NCBI RefSeq assembly: GCF_026240905.1
Contig: NZ_JAPEVI010000003.1
Coordinates: 1,116,001 to 1,180,000 of the forward strand
Origin: Roseibium salinum
GTDB taxonomy: Bacteria; Pseudomonadota; Alphaproteobacteria; Rhizobiales; Stappiaceae
DNA: 64,000 bases
Direction: 5' to 3'
Shown: piece after piece, positions 19,370 through 28,405 of the stretch
Layout of the letters: the number at the start of each line of letters is the position of its first letter
How positions within the stretch are numbered: position 1 is the first letter of the stretch
The notes under the pieces: model-generated
Database searches by the model: none
What the model was told of the DNA's origin: nothing
Seen by the model: the letters and a program-made list of their open reading frames with translations, nothing else
Made by a program: the position numbers and the translations under genes

Positions 19370-20050
19370 ATGACAGGTCTTAGCGGGCAAGCCCCGGCAT
19401 CGGTCAAATCGGCCGGACTGAGCAGGATACAGGAAAAGAACAGGTCGCTGATTCTGGAAGCGGCCTTGAGCGAGTTTTCAAGAAAGGGCTTTTCCGGAGC
19501 GACGGTCGAACGCATTGCGGCCGAAGCCGGTATGTCGAAGTCGAATCTGCTTTATTATTTTTCCTCCAAGGAAGCGATCTACAGCGCCACTCTGGCTCAC
19601 ATTCTGGAGGTCTGGCTGGCGCCGCTGAAAACGCTCAATCCGCTCGGCGATCCGGCGCAGGAGCTTGCCGGCTATATCCGCCAGAAGATCGAAATGTCGG
19701 CGAAATTTCCGGAAGCTTCGCGTCTCTTTGCAAATGAGGTGATGCAGGGGGCTCCACAGATTCTGCCGATTCTGAAGACGGATCTGAAGCGGCTCGTGGA
19801 CGAAAAGAGTCAGGTGATCGAAGAATGGATCCAGGCCGGGAAAATGCGCCGCCTCGACCCGGTGCATCTGATTTTCACCATCTGGGCAACGACGCAGCAC
19901 TACGCGGATTTTTCCACTCAAATCAGAGCCTTGACCGGAAAGGACTTGAGCGATCCGGACTTTCTGCGGGAAACGGAAGCGGCCGTTACGACGTTGATCC
20001 TGAACGGCGCCGGCCTGAAATGGCCGCAGGAGGGTGAGCAGGGCGGATGA
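19370..20050 (+). CDS. rutR: RutR-type TetR-family repressor of pyrimidine catabolism
   Basis: A DNA-binding repressor that in E. coli releases DNA when it binds uracil or thymine. The 226-residue protein has a TetR HTH (EAALSEFSRKGFSGATVERIAAEAGMSKSNLLYYFSSKEAIY, about residues 29-71). Its ligand domain resembles RutR (EASRLFANEVMQGAP, IWATTQHYADF). It is divergent from the pyrimidine operon, with a perfect RutR palindrome between them. ATG 19370 is preferred over the GTG at 19358 because AGGTGG lies eight bases before it. arfB overlaps its stop by four bases. Confidence 0.88.
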   Translation: MTGLSGQAPASVKSAGLSRIQEKNRSLILEAALSEFSRKGFSGATVERIAAEAGMSKSNLLYYFSSKEAIYSATLAHILEVWLAPLKTLNPLGDPAQELAGYIRQKIEMSAKFPEASRLFANEVMQGAPQILPILKTDLKRLVDEKSQVIEEWIQAGKMRRLDPVHLIFTIWATTQHYADFSTQIRALTGKDLSDPDFLRETEAAVTTLILNGAGLKWPQEGEQGG

Positions 20051-20508
20051 CGGACGACCCGTCACAAGAGCATATATCGTCGCGGATCCCGGTCAGCGAG
20101 CGGCTGTTTATCCTGAAGGATGACCTGTCGGAAGATTTCGTCCGCGCCTCCGGACCGGGCGGGCAGAACGTCAACAAGGTCTCGACCGCCGTGCAGTTAC
20201 GGTTCGATCTTGCCGGAAACGAAACCCTGCCGCAGGACCTCAAGACACGCGCTGCGAAACTCGCCGGCAGCCGCCTGACGCAGCATGGCGAGATCCTTCT
20301 GCAGGCCGATCGCTTCCGGACGCGCGAGCGCAACCGGGCGGATGCCCTGGAACGTTTGCTGGAGTTGCTGCGCAAGGCGGCGGAAAGGCCGAAGCCGCGC
20401 AAGGCGACCAGACCGACGCTTGGTTCAAAGAAGCGCCGTCTGGAGGCCAAGAAACAGCGCGGACAGGTCAAGAAGCTGCGTGGACGATCCGCGCGGCCGG
20501 ATGAATGA
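20047..20508 (+). CDS. arfB: ArfB (YaeJ) peptidyl-tRNA hydrolase, stalled-ribosome rescue
   Basis: Releases peptides from ribosomes stalled at mRNA ends. The 153-residue protein has the catalytic GGQ in RASGPGGQNVNKVSTAVQL and the long basic C-terminal tail (KKRRLEAKKQRGQVKKLRGR) that enters the mRNA channel. It has only one RF-like domain, as expected for ArfB rather than a full release factor. ATGA overlap with rutR implies co-translation. Confidence 0.94.
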   Translation: MTDDPSQEHISSRIPVSERLFILKDDLSEDFVRASGPGGQNVNKVSTAVQLRFDLAGNETLPQDLKTRAAKLAGSRLTQHGEILLQADRFRTRERNRADALERLLELLRKAAERPKPRKATRPTLGSKKRRLEAKKQRGQVKKLRGRSARPDE

Positions 20509-20520
20509 GGCTCGCTGACG

Positions 20521-21855
20521 TCACGAGCCGACCTGTGCCGTCTGCCGCTCTTCCAGTCTCCTGCGGAACTCCGGATCGAGCGAGGCGGGGTCGATGCGCT
20601 GGCCATCGTTGAGGAAGGGGATGAATTCGTCCTTTTCACCCTTGCGGACGGGGTTCACATATTCCCAGACGATGTCACCGGAGGGCGCGACCTCGAAGAT
20701 GCGCCCGCCATCCGCCTCAGTGACGAGCGTATTGCCGTTGGGAAGGCGCTCGACCATGGAACGGATCGTGCTGTGCAGCGGGCGCCCGGCTTCGCCCCCG
20801 TATTCCCAAGTCACGTTGGCTGTTCGGGGATCGAACTGCACGACCCTCGAGCTGTTCTCATCTCTCAAGTCGCCGAAGTTGTCGAAGAGCAGGATATCGC
20901 CGTCCGGTAGGAGGGTCGGTCCATGCTGCTGCAGCCATGCGCCGCGCGCGGCCCAGGTGATTTCCCGGGTTTTCATCGAAAAGACGGCGACGAGCGAGAG
21001 ATCCCGAAACGAGAGAAGCACGTCGCCTTCATCGGCGAAGGGAAAGTTCCGGGCTTTTTCGTCGCTGATATACTCGACCGAATTGGTGTGCAGTGGGTCG
21101 GCGAGCGCGTAGTAGGGCAGGGTCGTGAACAGGAATTTATACCGGGAGCGCAGGAACGGTTCGGTCAGTGATATTTTCTCAAGTTCCCTGCCATCCTCCG
21201 ACAGAACGACGAGGAAATCCTTCAGATATGGCGCATCGAGCTGAGGCGCCGCCTCCGGCACGTCTGAACTGAGTTCGTGGGTGAGGGTGTAGATGCGCCC
21301 GTCCGGGGCGATGTCGAGATCGTGATGCACCTGCTCAAGATAGCTCCAGGACGGATTGGAGTTGCGGTCGATCCTGGCCATGCCGTAGCCCCAGGGGGTT
21401 TCTCCGGGCGAGTTGTAGATGACCAGCACGTCTCCGTTCGGCAAAAGCCTGGCCCGCTCCTTGTAGACCATGTGATCAGGTTGGGGTTTCTTGACCGCGG
21501 CCGTGTCGTTCCACACTTTGCTGAACGGCAGCTGCCATTCGTAGAGCAGGTTTCCGTCCATATCTATGAGCCGCGCGACCTGCTCGTCACCGGAAGTGTA
21601 GAGCGTATATCCTTCAAATGCGCGATCCGGGTCGTGAACGGTAACTCCGCGCGCATCGTCCCGGGCGGGCTGGTACATGCTTGTCCCGAGGGGATCGTCG
21701 GTCAGTTGCCGCTGGACCACCAGGGACTCGCCCGCCCGATAGGCATTGCGAAGATATTGGTAGGGAAATGCCTGGGCAAGGATCGTCATCGCGCCACCGA
21801 CGAATGCGAGAAACGCAATCATGGCGATGAAAACAGCAGTTCCGGTTCTTTCCAT
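20521..21855 (-). CDS. Arylsulfotransferase-like (ASST family) membrane-anchored protein
   Basis: 444 residues. One N-terminal membrane helix (TAVFIAMIAFLAFVGGAMTIL) puts the rest in the periplasm. The body is a beta-propeller of the arylsulfotransferase type, with repeated blades such as RLLPNGDVLVIYNS, DIAPDGRIYTL, TLLPDGDILLFDNFG and RLPNGNTLVTEADGG. Conserved-looking histidines are in QVHHDLDI, LHTNSVEY and QQHGPTLL. ATG 21855 follows GGAGAGG; the upstream open frame is not supported. It converges with arfB. True sulfotransferase activity is not shown; many family members have unknown substrates. Confidence 0.75.
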   Translation of the reverse strand: MERTGTAVFIAMIAFLAFVGGAMTILAQAFPYQYLRNAYRAGESLVVQRQLTDDPLGTSMYQPARDDARGVTVHDPDRAFEGYTLYTSGDEQVARLIDMDGNLLYEWQLPFSKVWNDTAAVKKPQPDHMVYKERARLLPNGDVLVIYNSPGETPWGYGMARIDRNSNPSWSYLEQVHHDLDIAPDGRIYTLTHELSSDVPEAAPQLDAPYLKDFLVVLSEDGRELEKISLTEPFLRSRYKFLFTTLPYYALADPLHTNSVEYISDEKARNFPFADEGDVLLSFRDLSLVAVFSMKTREITWAARGAWLQQHGPTLLPDGDILLFDNFGDLRDENSSRVVQFDPRTANVTWEYGGEAGRPLHSTIRSMVERLPNGNTLVTEADGGRIFEVAPSGDIVWEYVNPVRKGEKDEFIPFLNDGQRIDPASLDPEFRRRLEERQTAQVGS

Positions 21856-22332
21856 TGGTCCTCTCCGCGTTTCCTCCCATGTGGCCAACGCTGCCGAGAT
21901 CAGGGGCCGTTTGCACCGCTTCTCAACTGGCGGGTTCCTCGGGACCACAGTGTCTTCTACAGGCGCCGGCCAGAGACGGTTACGGCAGGGAACAACGACG
22001 GATAACGAACTTTCTCCAACAGGTTATCCGGTGCCCGGCGCACGGCTCATCGCCGGCGACGCCCCAACATTACAGTCCGGATTCTGTCATCTTTGAGGCC
22101 GTTGCTTTCGTTGCTCTTCGTGTCTCCGCTGCCACGCCGCACCGGTTTTCCGGGACCGCTTTTCGTCCGGACGGAATACGTGCGAACTGGGTCTCGGCGA
22201 TTTCGATGTGGAGGAGCGATGTGCTGGTGCTTCAGAAGCGGGATCCGGCAACCGCCGCCAATACCGGACCGGCCGGGTACTCGACCGCAAGGTAGGGAAT
22301 GTGCGGGCAGTGGCTGGCCGGCGAGCCTGGCG
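21856..22332. other. 477-base gap upstream of the arylsulfotransferase-like gene
   Basis: No gene is supported on either strand; open frames here are short or antisense-like. It lies between the start of the ASST-like gene and the end of the formate dehydrogenase operon, both on the minus strand. It should therefore contain the fdh terminator and the ASST promoter. GCCGGC repeats near 22318-22341 could form a stem, but overlap the end of the small gene. Confidence 0.4.
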
Positions 22333-22485
22333 TCAGCCGGCTTCATGGCCGGCTCCTGTCTCGACATGGATGTTTGAGGGGTTCCAGTAGCCCTGGACCA
22401 TGTCCATGGCCGCATAGTCGTAAACGACGCCGGTCATGACCCCGAGCACGATCAGGACAGCAAGCCCCGCGAAAAATGCCTTCAT
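22333..22485 (-). CDS. 50-residue single-pass membrane protein at the end of the fdh operon
   Basis: A short open frame with a clear ribosome site (GGGAGAG, about seven bases before the ATG), 13 bases after the fdhC stop. It encodes a protein beginning MKAFFAGLAVLIVLGVMTG, one transmembrane helix (about residues 3-21), then YDYAAMDMVQGYWNPSNIHV and a short polar tail ending GHEAG. I do not recognise a family. Position, coupling and topology resemble the small accessory subunits of other respiratory enzymes such as CydX, which makes an FDH subunit or stabiliser a reasonable hypothesis. Confidence 0.7.
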   Translation of the reverse strand: MKAFFAGLAVLIVLGVMTGVVYDYAAMDMVQGYWNPSNIHVETGAGHEAG

Positions 22486-22498
22486 CGTCCGCTCTCCC

Positions 22499-23719
22499 TC
22501 ATTCGGCAGGCTGGTTCTTGCCCGAAGTATCTTCCTCGAAGCGGCGGCGATACCACAGGCTGTGATGTTCCTTTGCCCAATTGCGGTCGACGCGCCCGCT
22601 CCACATGGCGTCGAATGCTCCGACCATACCGATCGTGCCGATATAGATGTGGCCGAAGATGACGCCGATCATGAGAAGAGCCACCACGACATGGATGGTC
22701 TGGGCCAGTTGCATGCCGTCGTAGCCTGCCCACAGGAATGGGAACATCAGGGTCAGGCCACTGACAATGAGTGCCGTCCCGCCGAGAATGACCGCCCAGA
22801 ACACGAGTTTCTGGCCGGCGTTGAACCTCCTCGCGGGCGGATTTTTGCTGCGGTCGCTCAGGAAGCCGCCACCATGCTTCAGCCACTGCCAATCGAGCCG
22901 GCTCGGCAGGTTCTGCCATAACCATGCGCCGATCATGACGAGGAGACCGAGTGTGAAGGGGAGGATCATCGCCATGTGAACCCAGACGCTGCCCCGGGTC
23001 AGATCGGCGAATGCTTCGGCTCCCAGCCACGGCCGGATGACCGACTTCCCGTAGAGCACTATCAGACCGGTCAATGCCATCAGGACGAAGCTGCCCGCGG
23101 TCATCCAATGGTTGGCGCGTTCGACCGCGTTGAAGCGCGGCACCGTGCGGCCGCTAAAGCCTTCCTTGAGCGGCACCCGCCCGCGCACTGCCAGAAAGAT
23201 GGCAAGTAGGGCGGCGACGCCGAAGATATAAAGACCGCCGCCAAACAGGATAGGTCCGTTGCGGGAGCTGCGCCAGTCCCGCCCCTGCGGCTGCACGAAT
23301 ACATTTCTTTCCGCTTCGGGGAGGCTGGTGACGCCCTGCACGAATTGTGGGGTCTGGAGGATCTCCTCCTGCTGATTGCGCTGGCTGAGCCATTCCTGCG
23401 TCAGCTCCATTCCCCGAGGCTGCGCGACGCCGGCTGAAGCGGGCGGCGTGTCGGCATCTCCCGGCGTCGCCTTTGTCGGTGCCACCGCCTGCCCGGCCTC
23501 GGGGCTGGGGCCGGACTGAGCGCGCCAGCGCTGCAGGCCGGTGCGTGCCGTGAGTGCTTCGAGACCTGCCTGACCTTCCGCCGGGTCGTCAACGCCGGAG
23601 CTTCCGATTACGCCGTTGGTCGGTACGACAAGCTGATTGGACGTGGTGGCGAGATAGATCGTGTAGGCGAACAAGGCCAGAAGAAGGACGGCGCAAATAC
23701 CTGCAATGGAACGTGTCAT
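22499..23719 (-). CDS. fdhC: Formate dehydrogenase gamma subunit, cytochrome b556
   Basis: The membrane diheme cytochrome that passes electrons from formate to the quinone pool. The 406-residue protein has an N-terminal helix and a long periplasmic, proline/alanine-rich loop (residues ~30-155). The FdnI-like core follows: FNAVERANHWMTAGSFVLMALTG with its heme His, GSVWVHMAMILPF, and HVVVALLMIGVIFGHIYIG. The long loop is characteristic of the alphaproteobacterial type rather than E. coli FdnI (217 residues). It lies 10 bases after fdhB. Confidence 0.92.
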   Translation of the reverse strand: MTRSIAGICAVLLLALFAYTIYLATTSNQLVVPTNGVIGSSGVDDPAEGQAGLEALTARTGLQRWRAQSGPSPEAGQAVAPTKATPGDADTPPASAGVAQPRGMELTQEWLSQRNQQEEILQTPQFVQGVTSLPEAERNVFVQPQGRDWRSSRNGPILFGGGLYIFGVAALLAIFLAVRGRVPLKEGFSGRTVPRFNAVERANHWMTAGSFVLMALTGLIVLYGKSVIRPWLGAEAFADLTRGSVWVHMAMILPFTLGLLVMIGAWLWQNLPSRLDWQWLKHGGGFLSDRSKNPPARRFNAGQKLVFWAVILGGTALIVSGLTLMFPFLWAGYDGMQLAQTIHVVVALLMIGVIFGHIYIGTIGMVGAFDAMWSGRVDRNWAKEHHSLWYRRRFEEDTSGKNQPAE

Positions 23720-23729
23720 GACTGCCTCG

Positions 23730-24329
23730 TCAGCTCTCGGTGGTTGGGCCGTAATAGGCGGTAGACCAGCCCCAGGCTCCCGAGCCGTATCCGCGCTTTA
23801 TGGTCCGTTCGCGATAGATTTCAGCAACAACTTCGCCTTCACCGCCCAGAAGCGCGCGTGTCGAACAGACCTCGGCGCACAGGGGCAGCTTGCCTTCGGC
23901 GATCCGGTTGCGGCCGTATTTCTCGTATTCCGCCTGCGAGCCGTCCTCCTCCGGGCCGCCGGCGCAGAAGGTGCATTTGTCCATTTTGCCGCGCGAGCCG
24001 AAGTTTGAGGCCTGCGGGTATTGCGGTGCTCCGAAGGGACAGGCGTAGAAGCAATAGCCGCAGCCGATGCACAGGTCCTTGTCGTGCAATACGATGCCGG
24101 TATCTGTCTGATAGATGCAGGAAACCGGACAAACGGCGATACAGGGTGCGTCGGTGCAATGCATGCAGGAAACGGAGACGGATTTCTCGCCCGGTTCGCC
24201 ATCATTGATGGTGACGAGACGCCGGCGGACCATGCCCCAGGGGACCTCGTGCTCGTTCTTGCAAACGGTCGTACAGGCGTTGCATTCGATGCACCGTTCG
24301 GCGTCACAGAGGAATTTCATTCGAGCCAT
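23730..24329 (-). CDS. fdhB: Formate dehydrogenase beta subunit, 4Fe-4S protein
   Basis: Carries electrons from the molybdopterin subunit to cytochrome b. The 199-residue protein has four cysteine clusters: CIECNACTTVC, CMHCTDAPCIAVC, CIGCGYCFYAC and the split CTFC...LCAEVC, fitting four [4Fe-4S] centres. It lacks the C-terminal membrane helix found in E. coli FdnH. It is placed 21 bases after fdhA. Confidence 0.94.
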   Translation of the reverse strand: MARMKFLCDAERCIECNACTTVCKNEHEVPWGMVRRRLVTINDGEPGEKSVSVSCMHCTDAPCIAVCPVSCIYQTDTGIVLHDKDLCIGCGYCFYACPFGAPQYPQASNFGSRGKMDKCTFCAGGPEEDGSQAEYEKYGRNRIAEGKLPLCAEVCSTRALLGGEGEVVAEIYRERTIKRGYGSGAWGWSTAYYGPTTES

Positions 24330-24350
24330 TGGTCATCTTCCCGCTTGTGC

Positions 24351-27300
24351 TCAGGCGCTCTCGATGCGGCAGAGCGTGCCTTTGGATTCCTGCATGAAGG
24401 TCTCGATGTCGTACCCGTAAGTTGCAGCAGTGTTTGACGCCTCGCCCACGACAAAGGGAACGGTACCCTCCGGATAGCGGCCGGAAAGATCCTCGCCCTG
24501 GAAGATGCCGCCGAAATGGAAAGGCATGAAAACCGTGCCCTTGCCGACGCGCTTCGTCACCATGGCGGCAACCCGCACCCGTGCGCCCTCCGGCGTGTGC
24601 AGCCAGATCATGCTGCCGTCGGCAACACCGTTGGCTTCGGCGTCTGCAGGATTGATTTCGGCGAACATCTGCTGCTGGAGTTCCGCGAGCCATTTGTTGG
24701 AACGCGTCTCGTCGCCGCCGCCCTCATATTCCACGAGGCGTCCCGTCGTCAGAATGAGCGGGAAACGGTCGCTGTAGTCCTGCCGCTGGATCGACCAGTA
24801 GCGCACCGGCAACCGGTAATCCCTGCGGTCGTCGAACGTCCTGTATTCGGGAATGAGGTCGCGCCGCGGCGTATAGAGCGGCTCGCGGTGAACCGGTACA
24901 GGGTCCGTGAAATTCCACACCACGGCCCGCGCCTTGCCGTTACCGAAGGGGGCGCAGCCATGGGCAATCGCCACGCGCTGGATGCCGCCGGAAAGGTCGG
25001 TCTTCCAGTTCACCGAGGCAAGCTTGTCTGAGAAGGAATCGCCGTCATCGAGACGTGGCTGGTCGAGACCCTCGCCGCCGCCTCCGAGATCCGCCTCGCC
25101 TTCATCCTCTCCAGCTGCCTGGTCGGGTACGGCCGGCGCGGGAAGGATGGCGGCATCCATTGCATTCTGCTCCTGCAGTAGTTGCCGCAACCGGCTCTGC
25201 GCGTCGCTTTCATCAGCCGTGAGCATGTCCGGCGTGAAGGTATCTGCGGCAACCGCGGCAATAACCAGCTTCTCGCGTGCGGTGAGGTCATTCACCCAGC
25301 CGAGCTTCTCCAGCATGGCGAAGGTGAACTCGGGATAGCCGTCCTCGATCTCGGAGCCTGGCGGATAGCTGCCCTCGGCCAGCAGGTTCTGCCCATTGTG
25401 CTCAACGCCCCAGCGGGCGCGGAAAGGCAGACCGCCTTCGGCCACGGAAATCGACTGGTCCCACAGGCTGCGGGTGCCAGGGTGTGCCATTGTCGGTGGT
25501 CCCCAGCTCGGCCAGGGCAGGCCGTAATATTCGCCCTGCACCGGTCCGCTCATGCCCATGAGCGTGGTTGTGTCGAACTTGTCCTGATGCTCCATATGCA
25601 ACTTGAGCCGCTCCGGCGACTGGCCGGTATAGCCAATCGTCCAGGTGCCGCGATTGATCTCGCGAAGGATATCCTCGGCAACGGGTTCGTCGTTTTCGAC
25701 GCGGATATGTTTGAAGAGCTGCTTGTCGAAGCCGAACTTGCGGGCGAACAGATGCATGATTTCGTAGTCGCCCTTGGATTCGAATGCCGGTTCGACGACC
25801 TTTTCGCGCCATTGCAGGGCACGCTGTGAATTTGTCGCAGATCCGGCGATTTCCATGGTCGACCCTGCCGGCAGCAGATAGACGCCGTCCTGACGGTCTC
25901 CCATGACGGCCGAAAGGGTGGGGTAGGGGTCGACGACCACAAGAAGGTCCACACCCTCCAGTCCTTTTTTCACGTCAGGACCCCGCGTCTGCGAATTCGG
26001 TGCATGCCCCCAGAACACCATGGCGCGGATATTGTCGGGCTGATCCAGGTTCTCCTTTGCCTCCAGCACGCCATCGAACCAGCGTGACACGGGAATGCCG
26101 TTCTGCTCCATCAACTCCTGGGAGCCAAAACGGCCCTTGATCCACTCGTAGTCGAGGTCCCAGACGCGCGCCCAGTGTTTCCACGCGTTCGCCGTCAGGC
26201 CGTAATAGGCGGGCAGGGTGTGGCAAAGGACACCCAAATCGGTGGCACCTTGCACGTTGTCGTGGCCGCGGAAAATATTCGCTCCGCCGCCGGACTTTCC
26301 GATGTTGCCGAGTGCGAGCTGAAGGATCGAGGCGGCGCGGGTGTTGCTGCTGCCGATCGTCGATTGTGTGAGCCCCATGCACCAGATCAGTGTACCGGGA
26401 CGGTTTTCGGCCACGGTGCGTGCCACGCGCTCGATCTGGTCGCGCGGAACGCCGGTGATACGCTCGGCCTCTTCGGGCGTGTATTTGGCGACTTCCTTGC
26501 GGATTTCGTCGAAGCCGTAGACGCGTTGATCGAGGAATTCCTTATCCTCCCAGCCGTTTTCCAGGATGTGCCACAGCACCCCCCACATAAAGGCGATGTC
26601 GGAGCCGGTGCGGATGCGGACGAACTCGTCGGCATGGGCAGCAGTACGGGTGAACCGCGGATCGATGACGATCAGCTTTGCCCCATTCTCCTTTGCGTGC
26701 AGCAGATGCAGCATCGAGACAGGATGGGCTTCCGCCGGGTTGCCACCGATCAGGAAAATCGATTTCGAATTATGGATGTCGTTGAACGAATTGGTCATGG
26801 CGCCGTAGCCAAAGGAATTGGCGACGCCGGCGACGGTCGTTGAGTGACAGATGCGCGCCTGGTGGTCGACGTTGTTGGTGCCCCACAAGGCTGCGAATTT
26901 GCGGAACAGATACGCTGCCTCGTTGGAGAATTTCGCCGAACCAAGCCAGTAGACCGAATCCGGCCCGGCTTTCTCGCGTATCTGCAGCATCCGTTCGCCG
27001 ATCTCGTTGATCGCCTCTTCCCAGGAGACGCGCTTCCAGCGGCCGTTCTCAAGCTTGGTGGGGTATTTCAGCCGCCGGTCCCCGATCACGATTTCGCGCG
27101 CGGCTGCGCCCTTGGCACAATGGGTGCCCATATTGACCGGGCTTTCGAAGACGGGTTCCTGACCGATCCAGACACCGTTCTCGACCTCCGCCCAGATCGA
27201 GCAGCCGACCGCACAGAAGGGGCAAACGGTCTTGCGCAACTCAGCTTCGGATGGTTGCGTCTCCTGGGCACGCGCCTTGCGCGTCAGCCCGCCGGCGAAC

Positions 27301-27440
27301 GTCGAGACCGCGGCCAGTCCGCCCGCGGTCAGCCCGGAATTTCGCAGGAACGTTCTGCGGTCGACTCTCGTCTGACCCGCCTGTGCAATGACGCCACGAG
27401 GTGATCGATTGGCGGTCGCTGATCGTTTTTTTCGCAGCAT
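24351..27440 (-). CDS. fdhA: Formate dehydrogenase alpha subunit, Tat-exported molybdoprotein
   Basis: The catalytic subunit that oxidises formate to CO2 with a bis-MGD cofactor (Mo or W) in the periplasm. The 1029-residue protein starts with a Tat signal (DRRTFLRNSGLTAGG, twin Arg at 28-29). The [4Fe-4S] motif is C73, C76, C80 and C108. The active site is C198-H199 in ARICHSTTVAG, the place of selenocysteine U196 in E. coli FdnG, so this is the cysteine form. Molybdopterin-binding regions and the C-terminal MGD domain (TTGRLVEYEGGGDETRS) are present. A Q/E/D/G-rich stretch near residues 770-815 may be a family-specific insert. ATG 27440 has AGAGGAGA upstream. Confidence 0.95.
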   Translation of the reverse strand: MLRKKRSATANRSPRGVIAQAGQTRVDRRTFLRNSGLTAGGLAAVSTFAGGLTRKARAQETQPSEAELRKTVCPFCAVGCSIWAEVENGVWIGQEPVFESPVNMGTHCAKGAAAREIVIGDRRLKYPTKLENGRWKRVSWEEAINEIGERMLQIREKAGPDSVYWLGSAKFSNEAAYLFRKFAALWGTNNVDHQARICHSTTVAGVANSFGYGAMTNSFNDIHNSKSIFLIGGNPAEAHPVSMLHLLHAKENGAKLIVIDPRFTRTAAHADEFVRIRTGSDIAFMWGVLWHILENGWEDKEFLDQRVYGFDEIRKEVAKYTPEEAERITGVPRDQIERVARTVAENRPGTLIWCMGLTQSTIGSSNTRAASILQLALGNIGKSGGGANIFRGHDNVQGATDLGVLCHTLPAYYGLTANAWKHWARVWDLDYEWIKGRFGSQELMEQNGIPVSRWFDGVLEAKENLDQPDNIRAMVFWGHAPNSQTRGPDVKKGLEGVDLLVVVDPYPTLSAVMGDRQDGVYLLPAGSTMEIAGSATNSQRALQWREKVVEPAFESKGDYEIMHLFARKFGFDKQLFKHIRVENDEPVAEDILREINRGTWTIGYTGQSPERLKLHMEHQDKFDTTTLMGMSGPVQGEYYGLPWPSWGPPTMAHPGTRSLWDQSISVAEGGLPFRARWGVEHNGQNLLAEGSYPPGSEIEDGYPEFTFAMLEKLGWVNDLTAREKLVIAAVAADTFTPDMLTADESDAQSRLRQLLQEQNAMDAAILPAPAVPDQAAGEDEGEADLGGGGEGLDQPRLDDGDSFSDKLASVNWKTDLSGGIQRVAIAHGCAPFGNGKARAVVWNFTDPVPVHREPLYTPRRDLIPEYRTFDDRRDYRLPVRYWSIQRQDYSDRFPLILTTGRLVEYEGGGDETRSNKWLAELQQQMFAEINPADAEANGVADGSMIWLHTPEGARVRVAAMVTKRVGKGTVFMPFHFGGIFQGEDLSGRYPEGTVPFVVGEASNTAATYGYDIETFMQESKGTLCRIESA

Positions 27441-27556
27441 TGCTGGTCTCCTCTGGACAGGAGGGAGAAGCATCTGAAAAACGCAGGTCCGATCTTCCCG
27501 CACTTTGAAAGCGAACAACTGCTCCAATTCAGGCGCTGGCCTGAACGAAGTGTGAT

Positions 27557-27748
27557 CTAGAACCGCATCCGTTTGTATGCGGTTCGAATATGGTCCGTTT
27601 CGCGGTAGGTATCGGCGGCCTGAGGTGGCTGATCGTCCGGTGTCTCATTGACCGGATTCAAAGCGCTGCCGGCGACTGTCCCGCCGGCGAGTGTGACCGT
27701 CAGGCCGAGAAAGGTGCGACGGGTCGTCAAACCTGTATATCTAGACAT
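27557..27748 (-). CDS. fdhX: FdhX, small Tat-signal protein of the formate dehydrogenase region
   Basis: A 63-residue protein with a Tat signal (TTRRTFLGLTVTLAGGTVAG, residues 8-27) and a short polar tail (TYRETDHIRTAYKRMRF). It matches the description of the 'formate dehydrogenase region TAT target' family, which always sits just before the alpha subunit; its role is unknown. A ribosome site AGGAGGGCAAC precedes the ATG. Placed 116 bases before fdhA. Confidence 0.88.
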   Translation of the reverse strand: MSRYTGLTTRRTFLGLTVTLAGGTVAGSALNPVNETPDDQPPQAADTYRETDHIRTAYKRMRF

Positions 27749-27841
27749 GTTGCCCTCCTAGACGAAGGAACAACCGGCCGTTCCTGCAATTGTTCCACGA
27801 TCGGCCGGAAAAAATCACCGGCGTAGCAATACGCGCCGTGC

Positions 27842-28405
27842 CTAGTCGTCCGTCTCGATATCTGTACGAGGACGATCGCTGTCCGGTGTCTTGCTCCCGG
27901 CCGTCGCGGCCTCTGGCTGATCGTCCACCGTGTCGCGCGGGATCCCGGCTTCTTTTCCCCCGACTTGCGCGCCGTCATCGCTGTTCTCGTCGCTATGCAA
28001 GGCTTCGGCCTGAACGGCATAGCCGTGCCCCACCTGCCACAGAGAGCGGATGTCGCTCATCTCCTTGCCGGAACGGATCTGTTCATAGTCATTGAGGCCG
28101 TCAAGATTGGCCAATACGGGGTCCGCAGTCCAGAGCTTGCGCAAGGCCTTGCGGCGCAGCGCTGCGGGCACGCCAGTCCTCATGAAGACCGAAAAGTCAG
28201 ACTTGAAGCCGAGGCTGTCGAGGTCGACGGCCTCGGCGGCTTGCCGATTGGCCCGCATCACCTCGTCTTCGACGTCATCTGAGGAGACTTGCACCGATGC
28301 GCTCGTTTCCTCGGTTTCGGAGAGCGCGTCGTGGGAAGCCTCGCGTTTAAGGCGCGACCATCTGGTTACGAAACCGGCTTTCTCCACATCTCTGTCAGTC
28401 ATCAT
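27842..28405 (-). CDS. DUF3306 protein of the fdh cluster
   Basis: 187 residues, soluble, acidic and low-complexity at both ends. A conserved-looking core (FVTRWSRLKREA near the start; SDFSVFMRTGVPAALRRKALRKLWTADPVLANLDGLNDY) matches what I know of DUF3306, which accompanies formate dehydrogenase genes. The role is unknown; a maturation or targeting factor is plausible. Its start codon overlaps the stop of the DUF3305 gene (ATGA). Confidence 0.85.
   Translation of the reverse strand: MMTDRDVEKAGFVTRWSRLKREASHDALSETEETSASVQVSSDDVEDEVMRANRQAAEAVDLDSLGFKSDFSVFMRTGVPAALRRKALRKLWTADPVLANLDGLNDYEQIRSGKEMSDIRSLWQVGHGYAVQAEALHSDENSDDGAQVGGKEAGIPRDTVDDQPEAATAGSKTPDSDRPRTDIETDD

Noticed and set aside
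22047..22415. 122-codon minus-strand frame next to the fdh small gene
   Set aside because: Overlaps the small gene in another frame, has no ribosome site and an Arg/Pro-rich, non-protein-like composition.
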